Shown: positions 15,726 through 26,215 of the stretch, piece after piece
Position numbering within the stretch: position 1 is the stretch's first letter
Layout: each line of letters opens with the position of its first letter
Origin: Helicobacter magdeburgensis
GTDB lineage: Bacteria > Campylobacterota > Campylobacteria > Campylobacterales > Helicobacteraceae
Length of the DNA stretch: 64,000 nt
Assembly: GCF_000765825.2 (NCBI RefSeq)
Contig: NZ_JRPE02000005.1
Coordinates: 1 to 64,000 of the forward strand
Direction of reading: 5' to 3'
Position numbers and translations under genes: made by a program
The notes under the pieces: generated by a model
What the model was told of the DNA's origin: nothing
Databases searched by the model: none
The model's input: the letters and a program-made list of their open reading frames with translations, nothing else

Positions 15726-16409
15726 ATGGATTTTATCATTAATGAAAATACTTTTCTTATCTCCGATAGCCACTTTGGACATAAAGCAGTGTTGCAAAGA
15801 GAGCCTTCACGCCTAAAAAGTGCTAGGGCAAATGGCTATGATGATTTTTATGCGTTTCATAGGGATTTATGGAATAAGGCGGTGGGGAAAAAGGATAGAA
15901 TCTTACATTTGGGGGATTTGTGTTATCCGGGTGGGTTTCACTACTTAAAAGAACTGCTGGGTAAAAAACAGCTCCTTGTCGGCAATAATGACGTTACGCG
16001 TTTTACCAAGCTTAAAACACTTAAAAGTTGGCAGGTGCAAAGGGGCTTAAATTTGCAGATTCCAAATGCTAAGGCAATACGCAAAAAACTCTATGAAAAA
16101 TACGGCAAGATGATGATAAAAGATGATGTATATCTCAATGCCATTATTGCTGATTGTGGTGGAGAGCGGATTATGTTTTCGCATTTTCCGGTATTTCACC
16201 GCAAGGCACACGATAGGTTTGCTAAGAGTAGAGAAAGCCTAGATACGCTTTTTGCCCTAGCAGATTGTAGCTTAAATATCCACGGACATATCCATTCACG
16301 CGATACCAATTATTCCTTTTGCTTTAATGTGAGCTGTGAGCGTTTGGGCTTTGAGCCAAAGACTTTAGGCGAGATTCTAAGATTATGGCGGGAAAAAAAT
16401 AGAATCTAA
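15726..16409 (+). CDS. Calcineurin-like metallophosphoesterase
   Basis: A 227-residue dimetal phosphoesterase with the motif series TFLISDSHFGHKAV (D-x-H), ILHLGDLCYPGG (GD), LLVGNND (GNND replacing GNH[D/E]), MFSHFP and INIHGHIHS-like NIHGHIHS. These give the expected Asp/His/Asn metal ligands. It resembles the small family often seen in phages and bacteria with unknown substrates. It begins 10 bp after the carboxypeptidase gene (SD AAGGATAAGGG) and may be in the same operon. Confidence 0.83.
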   Translation: MDFIINENTFLISDSHFGHKAVLQREPSRLKSARANGYDDFYAFHRDLWNKAVGKKDRILHLGDLCYPGGFHYLKELLGKKQLLVGNNDVTRFTKLKTLKSWQVQRGLNLQIPNAKAIRKKLYEKYGKMMIKDDVYLNAIIADCGGERIMFSHFPVFHRKAHDRFAKSRESLDTLFALADCSLNIHGHIHSRDTNYSFCFNVSCERLGFEPKTLGEILRLWREKNRI

Positions 16410-16465
16410 TGGCGGAATAGAATGAAAAAAGTAGGGCTTAAAGGCAAAACTCAAAGGATAAAAGA

Positions 16466-18511
16466 ATGATTTATTTTTACGCACTTATCGCCAATGGCAC
16501 AAAGCAGATTCCAAGATCATTCCATAATGCCTTTACAAAACTACAAGAATACAATGTCCTTGAAACACAAGGGAATATCCATAAGCTTAAAAGTGATTTT
16601 GTCATCGGCAGTGTGGATATTTCACAAAGTGGCAAGGTTTTTCTTAAAAGCTTTAAAAACACAGATTCTGCGGATTTTGTGCTTGAAAAAGGTAAATTTT
16701 ATAAACTCAAAAAGGGCGATATTATCCTAGCTAAAAGGGGCAAGGCAAAGCAAAAAGGGCAAAAAAGCAAAGCAAAGCAAAAAGCAAATCTTATCACGCT
16801 TTTATACGCCACAAAGCCCTACACTATTGCCGTGCTTGTAATGAAAAAGGGGCAGATTCTTGCCCTAGAGTTAGAATCTAGGGGCAAAAAGGGGCGTTAC
16901 CTTGAGCTAAAACTCTCACAAAAATCACTCAAAGCCCTGCCAAAGCATTGCGTCATAAAAGTGGAAGTGGCAAGTGGCAATATAGTTGAAGTCTTTGGTG
17001 TGCTAGAAGATGCAAATATTGATGAAAAAATCGCCCTAAGCACTTATAATCGCACCTATGACTTTAGCCCTAGCTCTAATGAGTTTGCCTTGTCTTTTGG
17101 CGATGAAGTGCATAAGGCTATGTATCCCAATCGTGTAGATTTAAGCCATTTGCCCTTTTGTGTGATAGATCCCATTGATGCAAAAGACCACGATGATGCG
17201 ATTTATTTTGATGTAAAATCCCGCACACTCTATGTGGCAATAGCCGATGTCAGCGAGTATGTGAGCTTTAATAGTGAGCTTGATAAGGAGGCTAAAAAAA
17301 GAGGCTTTAGCCTGTATTTTCCACACAAAGTTTTGCCTATGCTTCCCTTTGCCCTAAGCAGTGGAATCTGTTCTTTAAAGCAAAATGGATTGCGTTTAGC
17401 AATGGTGTGGGAAATAAGCTTAAACACAAAAGCAGAAGTGAAAAAAAGCAAGCTTTTTGAAGCCCTTATACAATCTCACGCTAATGTCAGCTATGAAGAA
17501 ATAGAATCTTTTTTACAAAATAAGTCCGCTAAATCCACGCAACTGCCCGATTCTATTACGCAATGGCTCAAAGCCTATGTGCCATTTGTGAAAAAGTGCA
17601 GAAAAAACCGCTTAAATGTGGGCTTTGATTTTAAAAGTGAAGAGATAAAATTAAAGCTTAATGAATCTATGGAAATTCTCTCGTGGCAGCAAAGCACTCA
17701 AAGTTTAGCCCATAGCATTATTGAAGAATCTATGCTTTTAGCTAATGTGGAGAGTGCTAAAATGCTAGATTCAGGTATTTTTAGAATCCACCCTCCGCCA
17801 AAGCTAGAGCGAATAGATGAACTAAGGTGGGATTTAGAATCTATGGGCTATGAAGTGCCAAGGACACAAGATATACATACGCTAATTACGCAGATTCAAG
17901 CTCAAGCGGACAAAAAAGATAAAGCCAAAATATCTCAAAATAACAATCAAAGAGCAATAATAGATGGGCTTATCATTAAATCTCTAAGCAAAGCGACTTA
18001 TAGCTCAAAGCCTTTAGCACATTTTGGTTTAGGATTTGAATCTTACACGCATTTTACTTCGCCTATCCGCCGATATAGTGATCTTATTGTGCATAGAATC
18101 CTAAAAGCAATTTTACATAAAGATAAAAATCTGCCATTTTTGCTTGAATCTTGCAATGCCATTACCCACGAACTCAACCTGAAAGAAAAGCAAATAGCCC
18201 AGATTGAATCGTATTTTTATCATTTTAAGATGTTGCGATATGCTAAAAGACTACTAGATAAAGGGCTTAGATGCGAGATTCTAGTCAGCAGAGATGAAGG
18301 AGAAGGTGTGGCTCTTAATGTCATTCCGCAAGTGAAAATCACGCTTGATAGATTTGTGCCTCGTTTTAGCGTGGTGGAAGTGGAGATTATGGAAGTGGAT
18401 TTGCTCACTATGAGCGTTTATGCAAAGGTGCTAGATTCACAAACACAAGAACTTATGTCGCAAAACACATCTCAAAAATGTGGCAAAAAATCGCACAAAG
18501 GAAAAAAATGA
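16466..18511 (+). CDS. rnr: Ribonuclease R
   Basis: A processive 3'-5' exoribonuclease of the RNB family, 681 residues. An N-terminal cold-shock-like region is followed by the RNB catalytic block starting VDLSHLPFCVIDPIDAKDHDDAIYFD, with the metal-binding aspartates, through YVAIADVSEYV and HFTSPIRRYSDLIVHR. A truncated S1-like C-terminus ends in a Lys-rich tail. RNase R degrades structured RNAs and helps rRNA quality control. Its stop codon overlaps the holA start (ATGA at 18508), matching the HP1248-HP1247 order in H. pylori. Confidence 0.94.
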   Translation: MIYFYALIANGTKQIPRSFHNAFTKLQEYNVLETQGNIHKLKSDFVIGSVDISQSGKVFLKSFKNTDSADFVLEKGKFYKLKKGDIILAKRGKAKQKGQKSKAKQKANLITLLYATKPYTIAVLVMKKGQILALELESRGKKGRYLELKLSQKSLKALPKHCVIKVEVASGNIVEVFGVLEDANIDEKIALSTYNRTYDFSPSSNEFALSFGDEVHKAMYPNRVDLSHLPFCVIDPIDAKDHDDAIYFDVKSRTLYVAIADVSEYVSFNSELDKEAKKRGFSLYFPHKVLPMLPFALSSGICSLKQNGLRLAMVWEISLNTKAEVKKSKLFEALIQSHANVSYEEIESFLQNKSAKSTQLPDSITQWLKAYVPFVKKCRKNRLNVGFDFKSEEIKLKLNESMEILSWQQSTQSLAHSIIEESMLLANVESAKMLDSGIFRIHPPPKLERIDELRWDLESMGYEVPRTQDIHTLITQIQAQADKKDKAKISQNNNQRAIIDGLIIKSLSKATYSSKPLAHFGLGFESYTHFTSPIRRYSDLIVHRILKAILHKDKNLPFLLESCNAITHELNLKEKQIAQIESYFYHFKMLRYAKRLLDKGLRCEILVSRDEGEGVALNVIPQVKITLDRFVPRFSVVEVEIMEVDLLTMSVYAKVLDSQTQELMSQNTSQKCGKKSHKGKK

Positions 18512-19509
18512 ATAAAGCCCAACTTGACACACTATTAAAAGAAAATCCACCTCGTGCGAGTTTTTTATATGGAGATAGCTTTATGGTGGGCTATTATGGT
18601 AAGAAAATCGCTCAAAGCTTAAAGAGTGAAGAAAAAACAACCTTTTATTTTGATGAATATAATAATGTCAGCGTCAATACTTTGCTTTCACAAGGCTCAC
18701 TTTTTGGCACAAGCTCCCTTGTGGTGCTAAAGATTCATCACAAACTTAGCAAGGCGGATGTTGAACTCTTTTTACACTCTTTGAGTGCTAATACACATAA
18801 TGCCTTGATTGTAGAATATTATCAAGCACAAAATAAGTCTAGTGGCGATTATATGCGTGATTGCAAGGGTATTGCGGGGTATTTTCATCACCCTAAAATG
18901 CCAAAAAATAGCGTTGTTGAAGTGCGATTTTTTGAGTCAAATATGAGAGAATGTATAGGCTTTTTACAGGAAAGAAGCAAAGAGCTTGGACTAAAGATTG
19001 ATGATAGAATCTTAACTCAAATTCTAAATATACAAAATAATGACATTGCTTTAAGCCTGAATGAGCTAGAGAAATTTAGCATTTATGCGGGAAAAAGCAT
19101 TGATATGAGTGAAGTTAATCTATTATGCGATGGTGTAGGGAGCTTTAGCATAGAGGAGCTGTGCTGTGCGGTTATGGATAAAAAGCCCTTTATTCATATA
19201 TTGCAAAATATTTATGAAGAGGGTGTGAATGAAATAATGATGATTGGGGAGATTCAGCGATTTTTTTACCAACTTTTTTTATTTTTTGCTTACGCAAAGA
19301 GCTATGGGAGTATCAATGCAAGGGAGATTCTAGGCTACAATCCCCCAACACACATTATTGAGCGTTTATCACGCTACTGCATACGCTTTAAAGAGACAGA
19401 ATATATTCACATTTTTGAGTTACTTTCACTCTGGCGATATGAAGTCAGCAAGGGCAAATCTAAGCAATCTATGGGTGCTTTAATCAAAATTCAAGAATTG
19501 ATACGCTAA
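18508..19509 (+). CDS. holA: DNA polymerase III delta subunit
   Basis: The clamp-loader delta subunit, which opens the β sliding clamp. The 333-residue protein is poorly conserved but shows the family pattern: an N-terminal AAA+-like fold ([20 protein letters not shown]), the middle [21 protein letters not shown] near the δ lid, and a C-terminal helical collar domain. I chose ATG 18508, which follows AAGGAAAAAA and overlaps the rnr stop; an in-frame ATG at 18478 lies 33 bp inside rnr. The position between rnr and rpsF matches H. pylori. Confidence 0.85.
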   Translation: MNKAQLDTLLKENPPRASFLYGDSFMVGYYGKKIAQSLKSEEKTTFYFDEYNNVSVNTLLSQGSLFGTSSLVVLKIHHKLSKADVELFLHSLSANTHNALIVEYYQAQNKSSGDYMRDCKGIAGYFHHPKMPKNSVVEVRFFESNMRECIGFLQERSKELGLKIDDRILTQILNIQNNDIALSLNELEKFSIYAGKSIDMSEVNLLCDGVGSFSIEELCCAVMDKKPFIHILQNIYEEGVNEIMMIGEIQRFFYQLFLFFAYAKSYGSINAREILGYNPPTHIIERLSRYCIRFKETEYIHIFELLSLWRYEVSKGKSKQSMGALIKIQELIR

Positions 19510-19512
19510 AAT
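19507..19512 (+). promoter_or_regulatory. -10 box (TAAAAT) of rpsF-ssb-rpsR
   Basis: CGCTAAAATCCGC overlaps the holA stop codon. Predicted initiation near 19519 gives a 60-nt leader for rpsF. Confidence 0.5.
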
Positions 19513-19582
19513 CCGCCCCCTATACCTTGCTCTTTTGGCTCATTTAAGCTACAAAAGGGCGGTTACACCAAAAGGAGACATA

Positions 19583-19993
19583 ATGAAATTCTACGAGACG
19601 ATGTTTATTCTCAAACCGACACTTGTTGAAGAAGAAATCAAGGCAAGAATTGATTTTTTCAAAGAAGTTATTACAAAAAATGGTGGCGAGATTGAAACCT
19701 GCCTTGATATGGGTATGCGGAATCTTGCTTATGAAATCAAAAAAAATAAACGCGGATATTATTTTGTTATCTACTTCAAAGCAGAGCCTAGCTTGATTTT
19801 GGAGCTTGAGCGAAATTACCGCATTAATGAAGAAATTTTGCGATTTATTGTGATTAAGTATGAGAGCAAAAAAGAGCAGAGTGCGTGGCAATCGCTTGTC
19901 AATAAGGCAAATAATAAGCCTGAAGCAAAAGCTACAAAGCCAAAAAAAGAGGAAACCCCAAAGGCAGACACACAGGAAACTCCACAAGCCTAA
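19583..19993 (+). CDS. rpsF: 30S ribosomal protein S6
   Basis: A 136-residue S6 with N-terminal [17 protein letters not shown] and the core [20 protein letters not shown]. The Lys/Glu/Pro/Thr-rich C-terminal extension (from about residue 100) is longer than in E. coli S6. ATG 19583 follows SD AAAGGAGA; the upstream in-frame start at 19535 lacks one. S6 binds S18 on the 30S platform, and the two genes flank ssb here in the conserved rpsF-ssb-rpsR arrangement. Confidence 0.97.
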   Translation: MKFYETMFILKPTLVEEEIKARIDFFKEVITKNGGEIETCLDMGMRNLAYEIKKNKRGYYFVIYFKAEPSLILELERNYRINEEILRFIVIKYESKKEQSAWQSLVNKANNKPEAKATKPKKEETPKADTQETPQA

Positions 19994-20011
19994 TACACAA
20001 AAGGACGCTAG

Positions 20012-20566
20012 ATGTATAACAAGGTAATTATGATGGGAAATCTCACACGAGATGTAGAGCTACGATACTTGCCTAGCGGAAGTGCTCTAGCGACCATTGG
20101 ATTGGCAAGCAATAGGAGATATAAAAAGCAAGATGGTTCGCAGGGCGAAGAAGTATGCTTTGTTGATGTGAAGCTTTTTGGGCGAAGTGCAGAAGTGGCA
20201 AATCAATACCTAAGAAAAGGAAGCAAGATTCTCATTGAAGGGCGATTAAGCTTTGAATCTTGGACTGACCAAAGTGGAGCTAAAAAAAGCAAACACACTA
20301 TCACAGCTGAAAGTATGCAAATGCTAGATTCTAAATCTATGGGCGAAAGTGGAGCTTATAGCGAGAATGGAGGGGGATATAATAATGCCTACTCCGCAAA
20401 TCCTGCAAACACCACAAACAATGGTGGATATAATAATCCAAATACAGGATACAATCCTCAAGGCTATAATCAGCCACAAACTTATGGCGGTGGGAGAGAA
20501 GCAGCGGGAGGCTATTCTCAAAATATCCCTGAAATCAATATTGACGATGAAGACCTCCCATTTTAA
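20012..20566 (+). CDS. ssb: Single-stranded DNA-binding protein
   Basis: A 184-residue SSB. The OB fold spans residues 1-110 (MYNKVIMMGNLTRDVELRYL, then VDVKLFGRSAEVANQYLRKGS). A flexible Gly/Asn/Tyr/Gln-rich linker follows (about 120-172), and the acidic tip DDEDLPF recruits replication and repair partners. It lies between rpsF and rpsR with gaps of 18 and 34 bp and SD AAAGGA. Confidence 0.97.
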   Translation: MYNKVIMMGNLTRDVELRYLPSGSALATIGLASNRRYKKQDGSQGEEVCFVDVKLFGRSAEVANQYLRKGSKILIEGRLSFESWTDQSGAKKSKHTITAESMQMLDSKSMGESGAYSENGGGYNNAYSANPANTTNNGGYNNPNTGYNPQGYNQPQTYGGGREAAGGYSQNIPEINIDDEDLPF

Positions 20567-20600
20567 GCGTCATTTCTCATAATTTCTAAAAGGAGACCCA

Positions 20601-20855
20601 ATGGAAAAGAAAAAATACTCAAAACGATACTGCCGATACACTGAAGCGAAGCTTGAGTTTATTGACTACAAAGATGTGGAGATGCTTAAGCATTCACTTT
20701 CAGAGCGATACAAGATTATGCCAAGACGCTTGACAGGCAACACAAAAAGATGGCAAGAGCGTGTGGAAGTGGCTATCAAACGTGCAAGACATATGGCACT
20801 TATTCCATATATTGTAGATAGAAAAAAGGTGGTTGAAAATCCTTTTAAAATCTAA
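20601..20855 (+). CDS. rpsR: 30S ribosomal protein S18
   Basis: An 84-residue S18 with the family core [22 protein letters not shown] and [13 protein letters not shown]-type [29 protein letters not shown]. It pairs with S6 and helps place mRNA on the 30S platform. SD AAAGGAGACCCA precedes ATG 20601. It is the last gene of the operon; two hairpins follow. Confidence 0.97.
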   Translation: MEKKKYSKRYCRYTEAKLEFIDYKDVEMLKHSLSERYKIMPRRLTGNTKRWQERVEVAIKRARHMALIPYIVDRKKVVENPFKI

Positions 20856-20862
20856 TTTGCCG

Positions 20863-20906
20863 ATGTGAAAGGGCTTTGAATCTTTCACATAGCTGCTTTT
20901 GGCAGC
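20863..20906 (+). terminator. Double hairpin after rpsR
   Basis: ATGTGAAAG (20863-20871) pairs perfectly with CTTTCACAT (20882-20890), then GCTGC (20892-20896) with GCAGC (20902-20906). The following DNA is only moderately T-rich (TCTCTTCATTTTTCTC), so termination is plausible but not textbook. Confidence 0.5.
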
Positions 20907-21003
20907 ATAATCTCTTCATTTTTCTCGCATAACTTTAGCCTTCTCTTATAGCAAAGGTTTTATAATACTTACTTTGCATTCTCTTAGATTCCAAGGCTTA
21001 ACA

Positions 21004-22962
21004 ATGAACAAATTTGTCTCGCTACACCTGATACTTTTTGTCTGTATTTTTGGCATTTTTTTATGGATTGTAGATTCTTCTAGGATAAGTCAAGAGGTGC
21101 TTGATTTATTCCCAGATAACGATAACAGAGCCTTGATTGAAGCCCACAGACATTTTGCAAACTCAAAATATATTCCCTTAGCTTTGCGTGGATTTAATGA
21201 ATCTTCAAAAAAGCGATTTGAGACACTTCTCTCACAGGTTGAAAAAATTCCCAATGTCGCTTCCATCTTGCAATTCCGCCCCTCACAGCAGCAACAACTC
21301 TATGACTTTTTAACCAACCCTAGCTCATATCTCCTTACCCCAGATTCAAACTCACAGGTAGATTTAGATTTTACTCAAATTTTTGCCCCTATATTGCACA
21401 CATTCCAAACTTCGCAAACGCCACAAATTTTACAAGATTCACGCTCACCCCTTCTTGCCAAAGACTATGAATTTTACGCCCTTGTGGAATTGCGTAGCCT
21501 TGAGGATACAGAGCTTAAAAGCACACTCCAAAGCTTCAAAGAGTTAGAATCTAGCTATACGGATATGCGATATTTTTCCACTGATTTTATGCGAGTGGAG
21601 AATCTAGGCTTAATTTTACAAGAGGTGAATTTTCTTTTAGGCTTTGCATCGCTTGTATTTATTGTGCTGTATTTTGTGATTCTCCGCATACCACTTTTGA
21701 CTTTTCACACCATTTGCACACTTATTCTTGCCAATATCATTGCCATTTTGCTCGTGCTGTGCGTGTATCCAAAGGTTACGATTATGGCATTAAGCTTTGG
21801 TATGGGGATTTCAAATATTGCCATTGACTATATGATGCACCATCACTTTTTTGGGCTTTATGCGGGGAAAAAAGCAATATTTAATCGTGCTGTGTTTTAT
21901 GGCTATATCACCACAATGCTAGGCTTTGGGGCGTGTTTGTTTATCCCTTTTCCACTTTTAGCTCAACTTGCCTTGTATGCGATGATTTCTTTAAGCATTG
22001 CTTATATGAGTTTTGCTTTTATCTATCCGCATTTGGGCTTAAATCCCCCTAGGCTTTTTGCTTTTATTAGTCATTTAAGAAAGCCTTGCATACCCTCTTT
22101 TGTGTTTTTGCTCCTAGCCTTTCTTGGCTTTATTTACGCCGCTTGGCATACAAGGCTTGATTTTGATCTCTCTAAGCTTGACTATCACAACACGCAAATG
22201 CTTGAACAAAAAGCATTTTTTGAAAGACTTCACAACGATACACCACAAGTTTTGCTACAAGCTAGAGAGCCTCAAGGGCTTATGCTCTTTGTGCGAGGAC
22301 TTCTTAGCGAAGGGCTAAATCTAACTTTTAACAAAAAGCAGGGAGAAACGCAAGAAAAGCATTTTTATCTTTTGGCAAATATGACACAAGAGCAGATAAA
22401 GCACGCCACTTCACTCCTTGAAGCATTAAAAACAAATTCAAATAGCAACCTTAAGCTATGGAATACAGAAGAGCAAAAGCAGATTCTAGAATCTGATCTT
22501 ATGCTTGAAACACGCTCTTTGCAAAGCATTATGGATAATCTTGCAGATTCTATTTATAAGCCTATGATGTTTGTTTTGAGCCTTGCCCTAGGGCTTATGC
22601 TTCTCTCTCTAGCCCTTAGTTTAAGAAAAGATTTTTTTCACACAGCGGGATTTGTGCTTTTTCCTTTGAGCGTGGCACTTTGCGTTATTGCAAGTCATAG
22701 TGAATTTAATATGATGCACCTTTTTGCATTGCTTATCCTTGTGGTGGTAAGTGTAGATTATGGAATCTATGCGATAAAAGAAGGAGAAAACCCACGCACA
22801 AACCACGCTATTATTTTTTCAGCCTTAACTACCGGGGCGAGTTTTGGGATTCTAATCCTATCACAAACCAAGGCACTTAATTCCTTTGGGGAAGTGATTT
22901 TTAGCGGTATGTGCTGTATGTTAATTCTGCTTGTGTTTGGAAGATTTGGAGAAAGATTCTAG
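21004..22962 (+). CDS. MMPL/RND-family exporter
   Basis: A 652-residue inner-membrane protein with the twofold MMPL layout. One N-terminal transmembrane segment is followed by a periplasmic domain to about 210, then five membrane helices (about 215-370). A second membrane helix and periplasmic loop follow, with five more helices from about 515. The segment VTIMALSFGMGISNIAIDYMM and its repeat VVSVDYGIYAIKEGE carry the conserved Asp of this family. Relatives export lipids or hopanoids; the substrate here is unknown. I chose ATG 21004 over 20974, as the latter is in the AT-rich leader; neither has a strong SD. Confidence 0.72.
   Translation: MNKFVSLHLILFVCIFGIFLWIVDSSRISQEVLDLFPDNDNRALIEAHRHFANSKYIPLALRGFNESSKKRFETLLSQVEKIPNVASILQFRPSQQQQLYDFLTNPSSYLLTPDSNSQVDLDFTQIFAPILHTFQTSQTPQILQDSRSPLLAKDYEFYALVELRSLEDTELKSTLQSFKELESSYTDMRYFSTDFMRVENLGLILQEVNFLLGFASLVFIVLYFVILRIPLLTFHTICTLILANIIAILLVLCVYPKVTIMALSFGMGISNIAIDYMMHHHFFGLYAGKKAIFNRAVFYGYITTMLGFGACLFIPFPLLAQLALYAMISLSIAYMSFAFIYPHLGLNPPRLFAFISHLRKPCIPSFVFLLLAFLGFIYAAWHTRLDFDLSKLDYHNTQMLEQKAFFERLHNDTPQVLLQAREPQGLMLFVRGLLSEGLNLTFNKKQGETQEKHFYLLANMTQEQIKHATSLLEALKTNSNSNLKLWNTEEQKQILESDLMLETRSLQSIMDNLADSIYKPMMFVLSLALGLMLLSLALSLRKDFFHTAGFVLFPLSVALCVIASHSEFNMMHLFALLILVVVSVDYGIYAIKEGENPRTNHAIIFSALTTGASFGILILSQTKALNSFGEVIFSGMCCMLILLVFGRFGERF
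22481..22494. repeat. Palindromic double copy of the AGATTCT word
   Basis: AGATTCTAGAATCT inside the MMPL exporter gene, identical to the copies at 10524 and 41413. Confidence 0.7.
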
Positions 22963-22986
22963 CCTAAGAATCAAGGTTAGAATCTT
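22953..22986. terminator. Bidirectional terminator-like hairpin between the MMPL gene and rpsO
   Basis: AAGATTCTAGCCT (22953-22965) pairs with AGGTTAGAATCTT (22974-22986) over 13 bp with one G-U. Both arms contain the word AGATTCT/AGAATCT. It separates two convergent genes and overlaps the upstream stop codon. The U-tract is weak. Confidence 0.5.
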
Positions 22987-22992
22987 AAGACA

Positions 22993-23265
22993 TTATCTAT
23001 CTTTGAGTTTTAGCTCACCGATGAGTTTGGCATAGCGAGTGTATTGTGTTTTCTTAAGGTAGGCTAGAAGTGATTTTCTCTGTCCTACAAGCTTCAAAAG
23101 CCCTAAGCGGCTTGAATGATCTTTTGGATTTGCTTTCAAATGCTCTGTCAAATCCGCAATTCTCTGTGAAAGCAGTGCGATTTGCACTTCACTTGAGCCC
23201 GTATCCTTACCATCTCTTGCAAATTTTGCAATGATTTCCTTTTTTTTCGCCGTATCTAAAGCCAT
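22993..23265 (-). CDS. rpsO: 30S ribosomal protein S15
   Basis: A 90-residue S15 with the signature [54 protein letters not shown], an early 16S rRNA binder. The start ATGGCTTTAGA at 23265 follows SD GGAGGTCATT. The frame extends upstream to 23310, but that start has no SD. It stands alone, with convergent and downstream neighbours on both sides. Confidence 0.97.
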   Translation of the reverse strand: MALDTAKKKEIIAKFARDGKDTGSSEVQIALLSQRIADLTEHLKANPKDHSSRLGLLKLVGQRKSLLAYLKKTQYTRYAKLIGELKLKDR

Positions 23266-23360
23266 AATGACCTCCTTGATTGGTATAAAATAAAGCGTGG
23301 ATTCTAGCACAAATTGCTAAAGATTGGCTAAAAGCGTATCAAATCAGTCAAAATATGCGC

Positions 23361-24210
23361 CTAATCAACACCAAAGGCAAACAACACCTGCGATTCGTGG
23401 ATATAGCCAAATATTGGACTTTTTGCGCCATTGGGGAAATAAAACACCCCAAGCCAAGCAGAATCTTGCGCACTATCTTTACTCCTAAATAGCCTCTCTC
23501 CCGCATAATACAATCTCGCACCAGCTTCGTTACTAGCCCCTCCACCAAAATCCTTTGCTACACGCTCGCGCTTAATTTGCGTGATGATTGTGCCATTAGG
23601 GGATTGGCGTAGGTTGATATAGCTATCTGCAGATTTATATTTCAAACGCAAAGACCCTAAATCTTCATAAGCCAAAGACGAGATAGAAATACCGCTCAAA
23701 ATCTCCACACGTTCTATATTTGCATAAATCTCGTGTCCAGCATCGCCCTCACCATAGAATCTATAATCCTTAAGCCGCACTTTTGCCCTAGCTGCCACGA
23801 CACCAAAAATCTTTTTATCTAGCCCAAGCTCTCCTTGCAGTGCCAAGTCTCTAGCATTCAAGATAAGCACGGATCTATTTTCCCTATGCTTTGTGAAATC
23901 TATCTTCTTCAACTCATCTACACCCATAAGACTATAATACAAAAATGGTAGTGCCAAATTCTTATCAGGATAGAATCTTAAGCTTATTTGACTCCCCTCC
24001 ATTTCGCCCTCATAGCCTTTCTCAAGCACACCGGTAAGCTCCACCTCTCCGCCAAAGCTCACTTCTTCTACATCATCAGTCCCGCTAAATGTGAGAGAAT
24101 CATAGCTCATTGTGCCACTATCACTTAATAGCCCTGGTATGTGTTAGCTTCCTAGGGAAGCCAAAAGCTACCGCCGCTAGCAAACTCATAATCACAAAAA
24201 TTCTTAGCAT
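23361..24210 (-). pseudogene. Exported SH3-like protein, frameshifted behind its signal peptide
   Basis: A 249-codon frame (ATG at 24110) encodes a soluble, β-rich protein. Its C-terminal third has an SH3-like repeat (SADSYINLRQSPNGTIITQIK). It lacks a signal peptide, but directly upstream, in another frame, 24210-24121 encodes a perfect one (MLRIFVIMSLLAAVAFGF) that runs into a stop after 29 codons. A third frame in between spells ANTYQG, and the main frame upstream of its ATG reads GLLSDSGT. At least two small indels near 24130-24165 would rejoin these into one secreted protein. Either the gene is broken or the assembly has errors. It lies just downstream of rpoD. Function unknown. Confidence 0.6.
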
Positions 24211-24226
24211 TACTTACTAGCTACAC

Positions 24227-26098
24227 CTATTCTTCAATATAATTCTTTAATTTTCTGCCCACTTTTGGGTGTTTGAGCTTTTTAATCGCACTAGATTCTA
24301 TTTGTCGCACACGCTCACGGGTAACATTGAGTTCCTTGCCGATCTCTTCTAATGTCCTATCACTCTCATCATCAAGCAGTCCAAAACGCATACGGATAAC
24401 CGCCTTTTCCCTATCATTAAGCTGTTCTAGCACATCATCAATCTGCACCTTCAAATCCTCTTTAAGGATATAGTCCATAGGACCAACAGAGCTTTTATCC
24501 TCTACAAAATCCCCAAACTTCCCATCATCATCACTCCCAATAGGCGCATCAAGGCTTACTGGCTCTTTTGTAATCTTAATCACATTTTTGACTTTATCAA
24601 TAGGCAATCCCACTTCTTTGGCAATATACTCAATATCTGGCTCTTTGCCCGTTTCCTGTATATGCTTACGCATAATCTTGTGGATTCTATTGATCGTTTC
24701 TATCATATGGATAGGGATTCTAATTGTGCGTGCCTGATCGGCTATGGCACGAGAGATAGCTTGGCGAATCCACCAAGTCGCATAAGTAGAAAACTTAAAG
24801 CCCTTTTTATACTCAAACTTATCCACAGCTTTCATAAGCCCAATATTCCCCTCCTGAATCAAGTCCAAAAAAGGCAACCCACGATTTGTATAACGCTTGG
24901 CAATACTCACAACAAGGCGGAGATTTGACTTTGCCATTTTTGCTTTTGCTTTATCGGAAATGGACTTTCCGCGTTTGATTTGCTCTAAAATCTCTTTTAA
25001 CTTTTCTGGCTCTAGGTTAAACCCCCCCTCACTTGCCTCTTTTGTTTGAAAAAGTTTCTTAAGCTCCATATACACGCTAACCATAGTCGTCTCTGGCACC
25101 ATCGCGGCAATCTCATCGCGACTCATCACGGTAATATTAGCAAGAATCTTTTGATGATTTTCCACAAGTGTGTCATTAAATAATGGCAGTTTATATTCCA
25201 AACGCTTTAATTCACGCTCAAAGCCATCGCCACTTTTTAAGCTATTCTCCATAGCTCTTACAAGCTCATTAATAAGCTTACTTGTAGGTCCCAAATCTAA
25301 AAGCTTCATTTTCAAAATATGCTTTTTGTGGGAGAGCAACAAAATATGCCCTAATTCATCTTCGCTTTCACTAATGGGCGTCTCAAGCACTTTGAGCCAA
25401 TCCTTCTTAGCCTTATCAAGTGCTTTAAAACTCTCCATTACCTTTTCAATTCTCTTTTGATCTTTTTTGGAATTTGCCTTGCGTGAGTTCTCCTCCTCTT
25501 CAACAGCATCAAACTCCTCTTCTTCCTCTTCGCCCTCTTCTTCCTCATCATCAAAGCTTTTAAATAACTCTTTTACGCGTCTCTCTCTATTAATCAACGC
25601 ATCTTTATAGTCATAAATAAAATCAATCAAATACGGCACAGAGCAAATCGCGTCAAGTATAGTATTCTCACCTAGCTCTATATTTTTACTTAAGCTTACT
25701 TCCTCTTCTTTTGTTAATAATGGAATCTGCCCCATTTCACGCAGATACATTCTTACAGGGCTATCACTTCTACTCCACTCTAACAGCTCCTTGTCTTTCA
25801 TAAAATCAAATTCGTCTTCAAGCTCCTCATTGAGTAGTTTCTTTCTATCAGCTTGGCGTTGAATCTGCTCTTTGGTATTGAGCATTTTTGCTACTTCAGA
25901 TGAGCTCAAAAGTTGTTTTTTATACTTTTTACTTAAATCTTTTATTTTTTTGACTTGTGCTGCTGTGGGGGCTTTGAGCATAATCTGTGCGATTTTCTCA
26001 TAAGTAATATAATCGCTATCCTCTTCTTTAAAAAGATTTTCTAGTTCTGCATTAACTTCTTTTGATTTTTTGCCTATTTTTTCGGATTTTTCTGACAT
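24227..26098 (-). CDS. rpoD: RNA polymerase primary sigma factor (σ70 class)
   Basis: The housekeeping sigma factor, 623 residues. Regions 2-4 are complete: [38 protein letters not shown] (2.1-2.2), [30 protein letters not shown] (2.3-3.0), and [29 protein letters not shown] (4.2). The N-terminal region 1.1 is divergent. A run of Glu/Asp around residues 183-205 (plus strand about 25490-25555) lies in the non-conserved spacer. In Helicobacter this σ80-like factor recognises TATAAT-type -10 boxes without a conserved -35, as seen through the window. SD AAGGATACAAT precedes ATG 26098. Confidence 0.97.
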   Translation of the reverse strand: MSEKSEKIGKKSKEVNAELENLFKEEDSDYITYEKIAQIMLKAPTAAQVKKIKDLSKKYKKQLLSSSEVAKMLNTKEQIQRQADRKKLLNEELEDEFDFMKDKELLEWSRSDSPVRMYLREMGQIPLLTKEEEVSLSKNIELGENTILDAICSVPYLIDFIYDYKDALINRERRVKELFKSFDDEEEEGEEEEEEFDAVEEEENSRKANSKKDQKRIEKVMESFKALDKAKKDWLKVLETPISESEDELGHILLLSHKKHILKMKLLDLGPTSKLINELVRAMENSLKSGDGFERELKRLEYKLPLFNDTLVENHQKILANITVMSRDEIAAMVPETTMVSVYMELKKLFQTKEASEGGFNLEPEKLKEILEQIKRGKSISDKAKAKMAKSNLRLVVSIAKRYTNRGLPFLDLIQEGNIGLMKAVDKFEYKKGFKFSTYATWWIRQAISRAIADQARTIRIPIHMIETINRIHKIMRKHIQETGKEPDIEYIAKEVGLPIDKVKNVIKITKEPVSLDAPIGSDDDGKFGDFVEDKSSVGPMDYILKEDLKVQIDDVLEQLNDREKAVIRMRFGLLDDESDRTLEEIGKELNVTRERVRQIESSAIKKLKHPKVGRKLKNYIEE

Positions 26099-26215
26099 TT
26101 ATTGTATCCTTAGCAGTGAAATAGTGGAAAATAAAATCGGCAATTGTATTTAAAATTGCATAAATCTTTGATTAAGACTTTTATCTCCCCAATCCTAAAG
26201 ATTAGGGATTAGGGA

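Noticed and set aside
24227-26098. Tandem Glu codons as a simple-sequence switch in rpoD
   Set aside because: The run mixes GAA, GAG and GAT codons and is not a regular short tandem repeat.
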